Notes under the pieces: generated by a model
What the model saw: only the letters and a program-made list of their open reading frames with translations
Told to the model about the DNA's origin: nothing
Database searches by the model: none
Shown: positions 46,361 to 57,010 of the stretch, in pieces
Layout of the letters: each line of letters begins with the position of its first letter
How positions within the stretch are numbered: position 1 is the first letter of the stretch
Source of the DNA: Isoetes taiwanensis
Taxonomy: Eukaryota; Streptophyta; Lycopodiopsida; Isoetales; Isoetaceae
Direction of reading: 5' to 3'
Length of the DNA stretch: 64,000 nucleotides
Assembly: GCA_021234155.1 (NCBI GenBank)
Contig: JAJEKV010000002.1
Location: 21,603,726 to 21,667,725 of the forward strand
Program-made: the position numbers and the translations under genes

Positions 46361-46800
46361 TTAATATAACTACCATTAACATTAATGAACACAAACCATT
46401 ACATCCAACACATTCAAATTAAAATCCCCCTCAAACCCCCTTTGGTTTGGTTGCATTATTCACACAGGGGGTGACTTCGGGCATCGAGAGCTGTCAGATG
46501 GGCATATTTGCCCTTTATTCCTCGATCTAGACCGTAGATAGCGATCCTCATTTGTGGGGTATGCTTGTACAAGTTTTGGCATACTGTATATTGAGGTTTG
46601 CAAAATACTATAAGGTTTGAAACAATGTACTGAATGGTGTTGATTTTATACGTATTATATGATTTTAGGGGCTCTCACTGCCCTACATCACCCCCCGTAT
46701 GAATATGCACCCAAACCAAAGGGGGTTTGAGGGGGATTTTAATTTGAACGTGTTGGATGTAATGGTTTGTGTTCATTAATGTTGATGGTAGTTATATTAA
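46361..46800. mobile_element. Foldback MITE, 440 bp
   Basis: The left arm (TTAATATAACTACCATTAAC onward) and the right arm are inverted copies for about 95 bp with few mismatches. The pairing continues imperfectly to about 150 bp (GGTTTGGTTGCATTATTCAC against GGTTTGGGTGCATATTCATA). Both outer edges are TTAA, compatible with TTAA or TA target duplication. No coding region. Confidence 0.85.
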
Positions 46801-47139
46801 AAAAAAATTGGGCCCTTCGGGCCCTAAGAAAATCAAACATAGTTAAACTTAGATGAACGAAGTAGATATATGCTCAATAAGTCCATGTATAATAAAAGTG
46901 TGGATTTTAGTCATTGAGGCATTAATAGAACTTATAAACTATATAAAGACTACGAAGCAAGAAGTAAAGCAAGAAACGATCACATAAGGTTTGCAAGATG
47001 ACAGCAAGAAACGACCACATACAGTTCTTATGAACCTGTGGAAACACACGTCATTGCAGATTAAGTTAATAGGTTAACAAAATAATTATGTAAATAAAGA
47101 ACTAGAATTGAGGATGGCATATATTGGAGCATAGATGCT
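46801..47139. other. Unassigned spacer
   Basis: Starts with an A-run beside the MITE. Nothing else recognised. Confidence 0.35.
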
Positions 47140-47800
47140 CTATTCAGTCTTTGTTGGATTTGAACCAACATAAACATCCATACCATCCGAATATCCCTGT
47201 CTTGCATTTGTTGAAAGGCATTTGTTGAAAGATGGTAAGACTATCCGTTGCATTGCCATGCTGCGCACATAATGCAGTAATTGCACTCCAAACCAGCTGC
47301 ATTCCAAACCAGACTAGGTGCATTCCAAACCAGGTGACTGATACAAGCTCAGGAGACCACATACATCCATCTAATTCTGCAAATGTAAAATTTGGCTAGA
47401 ATAATGTGCACATGGATAGGCTTGCCGCTTGTCAATTGGCAAACTAGGTGAAATGCTGCCAACTAGGAACCTTGGATGTGCAGGTAGGCTCAGTGTATGC
47501 AGATAATACAATAGTGTATGGTTTCATGTTTTCAAATAGCATCTGCTGTAAAATTTTACTGGTTCCATCCTGAGCATATGCTGTAAACTATCATTTCCTG
47601 AAATTATGAAATTATATCACGTCCAAATAGTTTCTCAAATAATCTCTTTGCACTTTTTGGACTTCCACACTTCACATAGACCATGATAGGAGAATTTCCT
47701 AACATTACATTTGAATCAAATGCACCATGAATAATACTGGCATGAATAACCTTACCTGCTATTAGTGCTGTTGGATTCGCGCAAGCCACTTAGAATGCTT
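47140..47800 (-). pseudogene. PPR protein pseudogene
   Basis: ACANPTALIAGKVIHASII and SPIMVYVKCGSPKSAKRLFE match the plant combinatorial PPR pattern (ACA..ALxxGKxIHAxII, NxLIxMYxKCGxxxxAxxxF). Further left, VWSAITALCAQHGNATDSL matches the next repeat (VSWxxMIxxYAQHGxxxEAL). The intervening part has stops and frame breaks (about 47360-47600). PPR proteins bind organelle RNA. This copy is not functional. Confidence 0.7.
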
Positions 47801-48056
47801 TCGGAGGTGCTCTAGATGCCAAAGGTGCTACAAGGAAAAATGCACGAAAGGAAGAAACAAGTTGATGTGTAGGTTTAAGGTGAAAAGGACCTGGCACATA
47901 AGCAAAGCTAGTATGTTGCTTGGAATAATGGCATTCAGTTGGACCTGAAAATAAAAATCGTGCTTCCTCTGCACTATAACTTATGCTCCTATGCCAAGTC
48001 GCCTTCTGCACGCAGCCACTATGAGTAAACGATGGTTTTCAAACCTGAATCAACCA
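47801..48056. other. Flank of PPR pseudogene
   Basis: Possibly more upstream PPR remnant, but no clear motif. Confidence 0.3.
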
Positions 48057-48066
48057 AATCATATGG

Positions 48067-48476
48067 GGATGGCCGTAAACCTACTCCAGGATGTGGTAAA
48101 CCCGGACACATGTCCGGGTTAACCACTGCTGCTCAGTTTCAAGCTCAAAAGACAACGGTTTCTGCATGTTTTTTCACTGATCTTGCTTGATCCATGCTCA
48201 AATCTCTTGCTCTCTTGATAGAATGAGGTTTTTAGGGGCTGCCAAGGTGATTCCAATGGTGTTTGAACCGGATTCAACCGTTCAATAAGTTGATTGCAAG
48301 CTCTATTCAAAGATCAGCATGCCAAAACACAGTCCCACGCTCAGTTCACCGCGTGGTAATCCCAGCAAAAAAAAGTGGTTAACTCGGACAAAAGTGTGGT
48401 TAACTCGGACATGACAGTGGTTAACCCGGACATGTGTCCGGGTTTACCACATCCCGGAGTAGATATACGGCATTCC
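48067..48476. mobile_element. MULE-like MITE with palindromic TIRs, 410 bp
   Basis: A 10-bp duplication AATCATATGG flanks it (48057-48066 and 48477-48486). The ends GGATGGCCGTA and (reverse complement) GGAATGCCGTA lead into near-identical 46-bp arms starting CTACTCCRGGATGTGGTAAA. Each arm contains its own 34-bp palindrome with the centre GGACACATGTCC. Next to the right arm, GTGGTTAACYCGGACA is repeated at 48375, 48396 and 48417 (21-bp period). No coding frame. Confidence 0.9.
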
Positions 48477-48486
48477 AATCATATGG

Positions 48487-49329
48487 TAACAAACTCCATC
48501 TTATGGCTTCATGCTTTTCTGTATCTTATTGCAATCTTGATCTGCAAACTCCATCTGAATAGAGCACGGCATGATCGATCCTGACCTTCCCAATACAAAC
48601 GTGAAGCTGTGGAAGTCTGTTGCAGCAGGTGGGTCCAAATGCACGAAGCCCATCTGTGCACGGAATAAAAAAGTTGGAGAAAAGGGAAAGTTCAGATTCT
48701 TCAAGCTCCAGATTTTTAGTACTCAGCAAATCCACATGATTAATCCACATGATTAGAGGATGATCTTCCATGGGCTTACAACAACGACAAGGCCTACACT
48801 CACGGACCCTAAAAAAAAAAGAATTCGACCCTTGCATGCAGAGAGCATAAGCATCTTCTCATATTAAAAAAAAAAGGGGGCTAGACCATTGGAATATGTC
48901 ATTGATAACTAAAATTGTATATCTGCGCTCTAGATATACGGATTAGTAGGCCTCATGCAATACGCCCATCAAATCATAGGAAAACCATTGCAAAAAACAT
49001 ACAAAAATTCAAAAGAAACCCCCTGTTATTATGCTATATAACGCATTTAATACTCCAAGATTAAATGAATCACATGAACTCTCCACAAGCATCAAGGTTT
49101 GCCATTGCAGATACTGCTCGACATCACCGAACACTCGTTACTAGTATAACTTAAAAAGCAAACCTTTTCTTTTAGGTTATCAAAGATGGTATACATTTGC
49201 AAACATGTTTAATGGAATTGTGAATCAAAACATAGTAATCACTAGGATGCATCGTAGCATAATTTTAAATGTTGAACATATATCTCTAATATATAATTGT
49301 AATATGGACAATAAGGGAGCAGCTTAAAG
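48487..49329. other. Unassigned spacer
   Basis: Short open stretches without recognised motifs; A-runs near 48810 and 48865. Confidence 0.35.
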
Positions 49330-50489
49330 TAACTTATTTAAAATAATCTCTATGTTCAGTGTTGTATACGTGTAAGCACCAAATTTTCTTAGAAGGATAT
49401 CGTTGTTTCTAGAAGTTGCTGTGGAGATTGTGAAACGTCCATCTAGAGGCAACGAGAAGCATTTGTGATGACCAAAAAGTGATGCATAGTGAGAATATCT
49501 GCTCCTGAAGGCTGATAGTTCTTCGTTTAATGACAACGTGAAATTAAAATTGGTTTCTACTGATGATGTAATCGAGAGGCTTGAGAAGCTGGAGATTGAG
49601 AACTTTTCAACGGTAGGTAAGCAATTTGGATCATTGCAGGTAACTACTGTGCACCCGCAATTGCTAACATTCAGCAGCAATTTTTGAATATTCTAGAAAA
49701 ATCTGTGAGCGCACGGGAGCTAATCAAATATTTAGAACTTCTCCAGAAAAGTGAAATTTAAAAGAATATCTGCATGTAGCATCCGAGATGAATTCTCTTA
49801 TGAAGAGAAGCATAAAACTGAATAGGATGAAATTTCATTTAAAACGCAAGATACTCATAATCGCAGTGCTGTTGGTTTATTTTTGCCTGGATTGGAGAGT
49901 TCTAACTTATTTTACTGGATTGGACAGTGGAAATCAAGCTGTAGTTTTGCAATTCTGAAGTAGAAGACGCTGCCTGTGAGAGAAAGGAGGGATTAATATT
50001 TTCTTAAATAGCCTCAGCATCTGAGAAGGTAGAGATTGACATTTCCGGACTGAAGTTCAGAGGTTTTCCAGACTGTCAACCAAATATAGAGAAGTGTATA
50101 TACAAATAGAGATTGAATTCAGACTGGATGTTATCCGATTTCTCTACTTTTTCAACTTGAATTGAGAGTTTAGAGATACCCAGTCATATTCTATTTGTGC
50201 AGTTGTGAAGCTCAATGTCATTGGCTTTCTCGTTAATATATGGAGCACAACCGTAAATGTTGTTCTCCTTGAATATCAGCCTTCTGGAGGATAAATTGCA
50301 TTTGCAGAGCTTTGCTTGTGTCAAATATGCATCTGGTCCAACAAAGTTTTGGCCCCACTCGAGGATCCACTGATTGATTTTGTGAGCTTTATTGGAGAAT
50401 ATTTCTCTGAGCTCGTTATTTAGATGACCCGTATTGCTGTCACTCCATCCAACCATGTCGGTTCTTTCTGTTTTTGTATGCATGTTCAT
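49330..50489 (-). pseudogene. Unidentified minus-strand gene remnant
   Basis: Two open stretches (50489-50184 with INQWILEWGQNFVGPDAYLT; 49680-49324 with NFTLSLNEELSAFRSRYSHY) have gene-like composition and may be exons of one gene. No family motif was recognised and the borders are unclear. Confidence 0.25.
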
Positions 50490-51271
50490 GCAACATTAAG
50501 CGAGGAATACGTTTGATCCACTATGGAGCTTCAATTTTTAAACAGGTTTATACTAGCATATCCTCCTTTTTAATTAGGTTTAAGTAGATTTTTAATTAGG
50601 TTTAAGTAGATTTCCTGTGAAAATGACGATTTCTTTTCTATTTCTTAAAGATTCCTTTTGTTGGTGGGAAATTTCTAGAAAATTGTAGGATTTATGCACA
50701 TTCACAGAGAAATGGCAATGGCCATAGCCTAGGGTTTGACAAACCCTCAAAATATTCCTATTCTGCAGGTCTACTATGTCACGAAAATGGTACTGAGTAT
50801 TATATGGTAAAGAATTAGCTAAGGTTTTAAAAGCACCAAAACTATAGTTCACCGAACCTTTGACCATTAATCAACCTAATTATATATTCTCGTTATCCAT
50901 ATCCATATCAAATAAACATACAAGGCATTAAAAATCACAAAGATATGCACCAACGGGTTTTCCCAAACCTTTATTCACCAATAAATAAACTCTTTACGCT
51001 CATTGAAAACATGTAGGTTTGCAAATGTCATCATTTCTTAGCTATGTAGCTTATTATACACTATATCAGTATGTTTTTTGGGTGTCAAGCATGAGCGTTG
51101 ACAATTTAAACACATGACGAACCACGTGATTGAAACACATTTAGTCCTTTTTTTGCATAGGATAATGATAAAATTCCATGGCAATACCAAACAGATTTCA
51201 TGCTTCCAATGGTTTGCAAAGTGCAAATTCTGGGAAGGGACTCGCGGGAGACACAAAACCGGTTCCTCTTC
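50490..51271. other. Unassigned spacer
   Basis: TTTTTAATTAGGTTTAAGTA is tandemly repeated (50569-50612). Nothing else recognised. Confidence 0.35.
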
Positions 51272-52013
51272 TCTCAGCAGTACCTTATTCTCTTTGATTT
51301 GTTTCCAGGCAGGGGAGGGGCTTCTTCCTGCCTGGTTTGGCCAATTTGGCGTTGTTTTCCTGCTGTCCTTTCCGGCCTTTAGCCTTCATCCTGTGACCTT
51401 CGTCCTCGATCCTAGTTTGTTAAGGAAGTCCTTTGGTATTCGGGCGCTTTGTTGGTTTCATGCGAGTCGCAGTGCAAGAATGTCGTCGATTCGCGTAGCG
51501 AATCGGCATTCTTGCTCAAGACGAGCATGCATGCATTGCATGCATGCATCGCATGCGTTTTGGGCCGTTCATCAGGTTGGGCGTTTTCTACTTATTGCAG
51601 AGTTCTTCATCGACGTTTCATCGGCGCTTCCTCTTCTCTCAGCAGTACCTTATTCTCTTTGAACCCACCCTCCCCCCCTTCTTTGTTTATTATATTTTGT
51701 ACAAGTTCTGTTTATCATGTTTTTCCACCCGGTGGGTGATGCTTTTTTTCCACCCACTGGGTGATGCTATTCTTTGGTATGTTTTCGTTTGTTGTTGGTG
51801 ATGTGCGTGCAGTGCGGGTTGGCGGCGCCATCCGTTTCGACTTCTCCATGCGGCGGGTTTTGGGGGCGATTCTATGCCTTATGTTTGTCTAAGCCCTTGC
51901 CGAAGGCTTATCACTAGGGTTTTTCCTCGAAAACCGAAAAGGGCGGGGTTTTTTAATCCCGGTGATAAGCTTTCGGCAGGTACATCAGCCACTCATCTAT
52001 TAGCATTGTATTT
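51272..52013 (-). repeat. Hairpin-repeat family, copy B (inverted)
   Basis: Reverse complement of copy A over most of its length. Hairpin 1 has stems 51907-51914/51962-51969 and 51899-51904/51972-51977. The short hairpins CCACCCGGTGGGTGATGC and CCACCCACTGGGTGATGC lie at about 51726-51768. Hairpin 2 has stems 51474-51482/51507-51515 and 51487-51494/51498-51505. The second internal repeat is truncated near 51272. Confidence 0.75.
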
Positions 52014-52261
52014 GTTTTGGGGTCCAAATGATATAATTGGATTTTCCCTTTATTTTTCGTGGGTAGTTCGCATGTGTGCGGCTATCCACTGTCCACCTAG
52101 AAAATCTGCTGAGATGAATGAGAAGCCTATCTATTAGGCTTGTCATTCATCACAGCAGCAGTATACAATGCGTGGACAACTAGGGAGAGAGAGAGGGGAT
52201 AGCCGACCATAGGAACAATATCGGACTACCCCCTAAAAAGAAAATGTGCCAAGGCAAAATA
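52014..52261. other. Junction between two hairpin-repeat copies
   Basis: Unassigned sequence separating oppositely oriented copies B and C. It may hold the true outer end of one copy. Confidence 0.3.
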
Positions 52262-53172
52262 AAAGGGTAATGGCGACAACTTCTCATCGAGATAAAAAAC
52301 CCCGCCCTTTCGGGTTTTCGAGGAAAACCCTAATGAGAAATGGTCGCCAACAACCTTGAATGTGTTGCCTGGAGAACGGAGAGAAACGAGTGGCGAAAGC
52401 AAAATAGAGCACGACCCCAGCAAACGGCGAAAGCGACCCCCGAATGTGTCCATGGAGACCCGAAGGAGAGGGGTGATGGCGAACAGAAATAGAACAGGAC
52501 CCCAGCAGACGGCGAAAAACGGCGGAATCCTGCAAGCAATACCAACAAAACTCCCAAAAAGAACACCCGTAAATGGTCAGAGAAAACAAATAGCACAAGC
52601 TGCACCAAGAATCCTGCAAGCAATACCAACAAAACTCCCAAAAAGAACACCCGTAAATGGTCAGAGAAAACAAATAGCACAAGCTGCACCAAGAAAGTCC
52701 GAAAATGAAAACAGAGGAAAAAAGAACATAACAGAAAAAGATAGCATCACCCAGCGGGTGGAGAACCATTATGTAAAGATATGCATCACCCTCGAGGTGG
52801 AAATAAACAGCATAAAGCATCACCCAGCGGGTGGAGAACCATTATGTAAAAATATGCATCACTCTCGAGGTGGAAATAAACAGCATCACCGGCAGGTGGA
52901 GAACAACACAGTAGGAGGGCGATGGAACAGAAACATAAGAATAGCAACACTCACAGGTGGAGAACAACGAAGAGGTATGAACAACAAAACATACAAATGA
53001 AAAAGACTCATGCGCCACCGTCAGCAGGGCGGGAAGGGAGGGAAGCCACGAGAGGAGAAGAAGAGCTGCTGTGAGAAGACGCCGATAACCGAGCCAAAAC
53101 GGAAAAGGCCTAATATAGGCGCTCGTCCCTTCCCAGAATGGCGATCCGATGGCTCGGATCAATGGGATTATA
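52262..53172 (+). repeat. Hairpin-repeat family, copy C (diverged)
   Basis: Hairpin 1 (52271-52349) has stems TTCTCAT/ATGAGAA and TGGCGAC/GTCGCCA, different from copies A and B but fully paired. Its apical sequence ACCCCGCCCTTTCGGG is unchanged. Then come CCCAGCARACGGCGAAA repeats, an 83-bp tandem duplication (about 52526-52692), at least five short hairpins GCATCACYC...GGTGGA (52743-52960), and the terminal hairpin GATCCGA-TGGC-TCGGATC (53143-53160). Confidence 0.75.
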
Positions 53173-55480
53173 GTGCAAGTGCAAAAAGTGAGTCCATCAA
53201 ATGAATATTTTAGTATTATCTCCATAAACTTGCCCCTAAGGCTAGCATGATTCATATACTATTCCTCTTCTTTCCACCAAGATTTTCAACTCTTTGATGG
53301 TACAACTTCTATACCTTAATTAATCCATTTATTCCAATCATCCCAATCATCCACAATCTTTTGCCCCTCAAACCACATCGGTTGAACAGATATGGAGCAA
53401 AGAAGCATATAGCAACCAAGAACCACATAGAAAAGGTAACCAAAATGTAAACACCACCACCTTTTGTAATTGGCCATAGGCAATATCTAAACTATATAAT
53501 TCTTATAGGCAAGATTCCTCGAGAATATGTTTTTTGATTCTCTTTTAATTAGCCGACACGTCCACAACTCTGTCCGGGGGAAAAATTCGAAAAACAAAAA
53601 AAATAAAAGATAAAAATCTGAATGACGCCACATTTGTCTCTCTCTCGAAGCTACTTCGCGGCATACAGATCCTGCTCTGCTTTCGAACTTCGGGACGAAC
53701 TTCGTTGGGGGTTTGTTACTGTGTGCTGCTATAGATACTCCGCTGATTTTCTAGGAGTAGTAAATATTTCAAAGAGTTGAATCCAGCATCGAGACAGGAG
53801 ATTGGTTGGCTGCGAATTTGGATTGAGCCCACTGTGAGCAATGAGTGCCGGTTTGTGATTTTGAACTCTTGCCCGTCAATGATTTTGAACCCATTAGATA
53901 TTATCTGGGTTTGAGCGATCATTAGATATGAAAATGGGCTTGTGCTTCCACAAATCCATCCCTTCCAGGGACCATTAGATATGAAAATCCGGCGATCTGT
54001 TCTGCACTCTGTTGTTGCCGGATTTTTCGCCTGATCATTAGATATGATTAAGGTCAGCTCATTCCAAGCAGTTAAGTAGCTCCAACAGACAAAAGCATAG
54101 GCTATGTTCGCCTCATGCAAGATCGGCTTCAGAAGCAGCAGCACCAGATTCGACCAGCAATGCAGAAGCTCCAACAAGCAGCATAGGCTATATTCCACCA
54201 CACAGGCGTCCTCCTCCTCCTAATCTTAGAGCCCATCCCCATACCCATGTCAATATTATAAGATACGCTTCACATTGGCCTCTTCATACGCTGCATAAAC
54301 GAGCAGGCTTTGGAGATTAGCATCTCAGCAGAAGAATTGGTCGACCTCTTTTTGTTTTTTTCCCTAATTTGCGCCGTTATCGGCCAGGGCAAAAAGCCTG
54401 TTAGGATAGGAAGCTGCAGCTATTTCCAAAGGAGCGCCGGCGGCATGCAATTGTCTCAAGCCCTTGGATTGAATTTCTTATCGCTGCCTCAGGTGATTAA
54501 TCGCTGCTTCAGGTGGATTTCCTTTTGACTGGTGGTAACAAATTGGGAGATCCTTGGTTTGAATCGAGGACCTTAATCGAGCTGGATTATCCTATACAGG
54601 TGCCATTTTGGTATCTCCTGATGGACTTTGGCTTGCAGAGAATCAACAAGAAAGGATAACTTGTGCTTTGGAGAAGTGTGGAATAATGCGCTGGGAACGT
54701 TATTCTATAGATTGTAATTGCAAAGATATGCCATTAGGCATTCCAGATGGCTCAAGCTTGCAGTTTCAACTTCTGCAAAGATAGAAAGAGATGGAAATCT
54801 CTTCTTATATTCCTGGTAAACAAGGGCAAGGAGATATGAACAGGCTGCCATTTTTCTAGAGGTAGTTTGCAAACACATTCATTTCACTGTTGAGGTTTCT
54901 TTTAGGCAACATCCGTAAATTCTTGTGTCGTTGGTTTGAATTTGTGTTGTTAAAGTTCGACTGAGACTGCTCAAATTTCAATCATTAAGTTGATTGCAGG
55001 ACGTATCTTGGGAGTAAGTCCATGGCTGTCTGGGATCTTCTTCCTAGCATGCCCAACCCAATTGAGTCATTTGGGGTTAATTGGTTTAAAATTTATACAA
55101 GTCTGTGCTCTTTGAGCACTCTTGGATTGCCTTCTTTAATGGATCGTCTTTCTTCTTCTATAGAGTACGCAATTTTTTGGCCGGTCATATATCCTAGAGT
55201 ATTTCATGATATATCCTAGAGTATTTCATGTGGACCGAAACTTTTTAATTTGAATCCGATTATTTGATTCAACCGTAGGGCTTTGTTGCACAGTGGCTAC
55301 CAATAAAGTTTCCACTAGTCGAAATTTGTGAAATATGATTTTGCATCACATTGCTAGACATGGAAAATAAATATTGGATGATGTTTTAAAACCCTAAATC
55401 GTGGGATTGTGCGAGAGATCTTTTCCCCGAGAGGATTCCCTTCTTCTAATTCTGCCAAATACAGGGGAGTTGGGGAAGAG
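53173..55480. other. Unassigned region
   Basis: Scattered short open stretches (for example 54310-54528 plus, 53716-54201 minus) without recognised motifs. AGATACCATTAGATATGAAAA-like short direct repeats occur near 53935-54050. No gene is supported. Confidence 0.3.
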
Positions 55481-55486
55481 AAATGT

Positions 55487-55510
55487 TCGCGGCGGCCTTG
55501 GCCGCCGCGA
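55487..55510. repeat. GC-rich perfect hairpin 1
   Basis: TCGCGGCGGCC and GGCCGCCGCGA are exact complements, followed by TAAATTTCTTGTA. A related hairpin with the same downstream motif lies at 56316. Confidence 0.7.
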
Positions 55511-56315
55511 TAAATTTCTTGTATAAATAATCGACAGCATAAAATATAAATAACAATTTTATGCATTCCGTTGCCACTCAATAACATCATTTTTATATGT
55601 TATATGTTTGCTCTTTGAATTCATTTCTCTATCTATCGCATGCAATGGAATTAGTAAAATATCTTGTGCAATTCCCATATATAAGTAGTCTTTCTAGTTG
55701 TTGCTACTGGAATTTATCTTTTTTGTTGTTTAACTTTGCATGTTGATCAAATCTCTTACCGACTCATAAGGGAATTAAATTCTTTAGAGAGATAATATCA
55801 CAAATGCCATATTAGTTTGTTAGAAGTCTCATCTCTTGCTACACATTTAAAAAGCTATAGGACGCGTTTTCGTTGGAAGTATGCTAGATTAGTTTATCTT
55901 TTTTATACACATTTGAAAAGATGTAAAATCACCTTTTTGTTGGACCTTCTCATTGGAAGTATGTAGGAACATCATCAAATCTAGATAAAATAGATGTCTA
56001 GATGCTTCTGACCCCATTTATTAGTGATGTCTCAATTTCCAAAGGGTCACATAAGGTTAAGAACAAAATATTTTTGGAGGCAACTATCAAGCAAGGGTCG
56101 AAATTAGAATATCCGATTTGCTAGAGTAGATGCAGGCAAAATTCCGGTCGAAATTTCATAAAAATAGTGTTAAATCCAGCAAGTTTGAGGTATTTTTCTC
56201 AAAAATCCGGTAAGCATAAATAAAGGGCGACATTTTTGCTGGTTAGTGCAAAATCTAAATTCGAGGCCTGCTATCAAGTCCCATTACATAAGTACCCAGT
56301 AAAAAGGACAAACTA
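55511..56315. other. AT-rich region between two GC hairpins
   Basis: No gene seen. AAATCCGGTAAGCATAAATA-type sequence follows degenerate short repeats. Confidence 0.35.
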
Positions 56316-56335
56316 GCGGCGGCGACTGCCGCCGC
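56316..56335. repeat. GC-rich hairpin 2
   Basis: GCGGCGGC-GACT-GCCGCCGC, then GACAAATTCTTGTA, matching the sequence after hairpin 1. Both are in the same orientation. Confidence 0.7.
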
Positions 56336-56379
56336 GACAAATTCTTGTAAGTGTTAAACTAGTAAAAATACATTTTTTG

Positions 56380-57010
56380 TTTTGATGAATGTGGATCTTT
56401 ATTACTCAAAAGAATACAAAGAGTACATGGGGGACTCAAAACCTAGTGGAGAAGATGTCCACTAGAGCAACACTATCCACCACATACATAACACAGAAAA
56501 GCAGAGAATACATATCACCATGAGCACACCTGTTTGCTATGAATAAGCCTGAATCTGAAGATATCGCTCCCAAATGACATTCTTGACATCATCCTTTAAG
56601 GAAAAACACTTATACGCCTTTACAGTGCGACTACAAGCATCACTCGGCACTTGCGTATCTGAATCGAATGGAATTGAAACAAAGTGCGCACAGTCTCCCA
56701 AGCAGCTAGCAACCCCTTGAGGAAAGGAGAGGCATTAGGATATGGAGAAAGTGGATAGAATAATGCCCATGGGAGGAATGGCTTAATGGATGGAGAGCCA
56801 AAGGAAATGCACATCTGTAAAGACTGGTGAATGAGCTGCAACCCTGGGGAATTATCAGCATTATTTAGAATCCGCCACATGAACTTAGAAATCAGCACCT
56901 TGCTCTGGAGAAGAAAGTGAATCATCCCCATCCCCCCACAAAGTTTAGGCGCATAATGCACTTTGCCCAATCCACAATGAGAACAACACAACAAGAAGCA
57001 AACTCAATTG
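56380..57010 (-). pseudogene. LINE ORF2 3' remnant
   Basis: KVHYAPKLCGGMGMIHFLLQ and SKVLISKFMWRILN are the typical post-RT segment of plant LINEs (lPKxxGGLGMxxxxxxNxALLxKWxWRIL). KGLLAAWETVR follows. The minus-strand 3' end carries AATAAAGATCCACATTCATC near 56380-56400, resembling a plant LINE tail. Heavily truncated. Confidence 0.65.
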
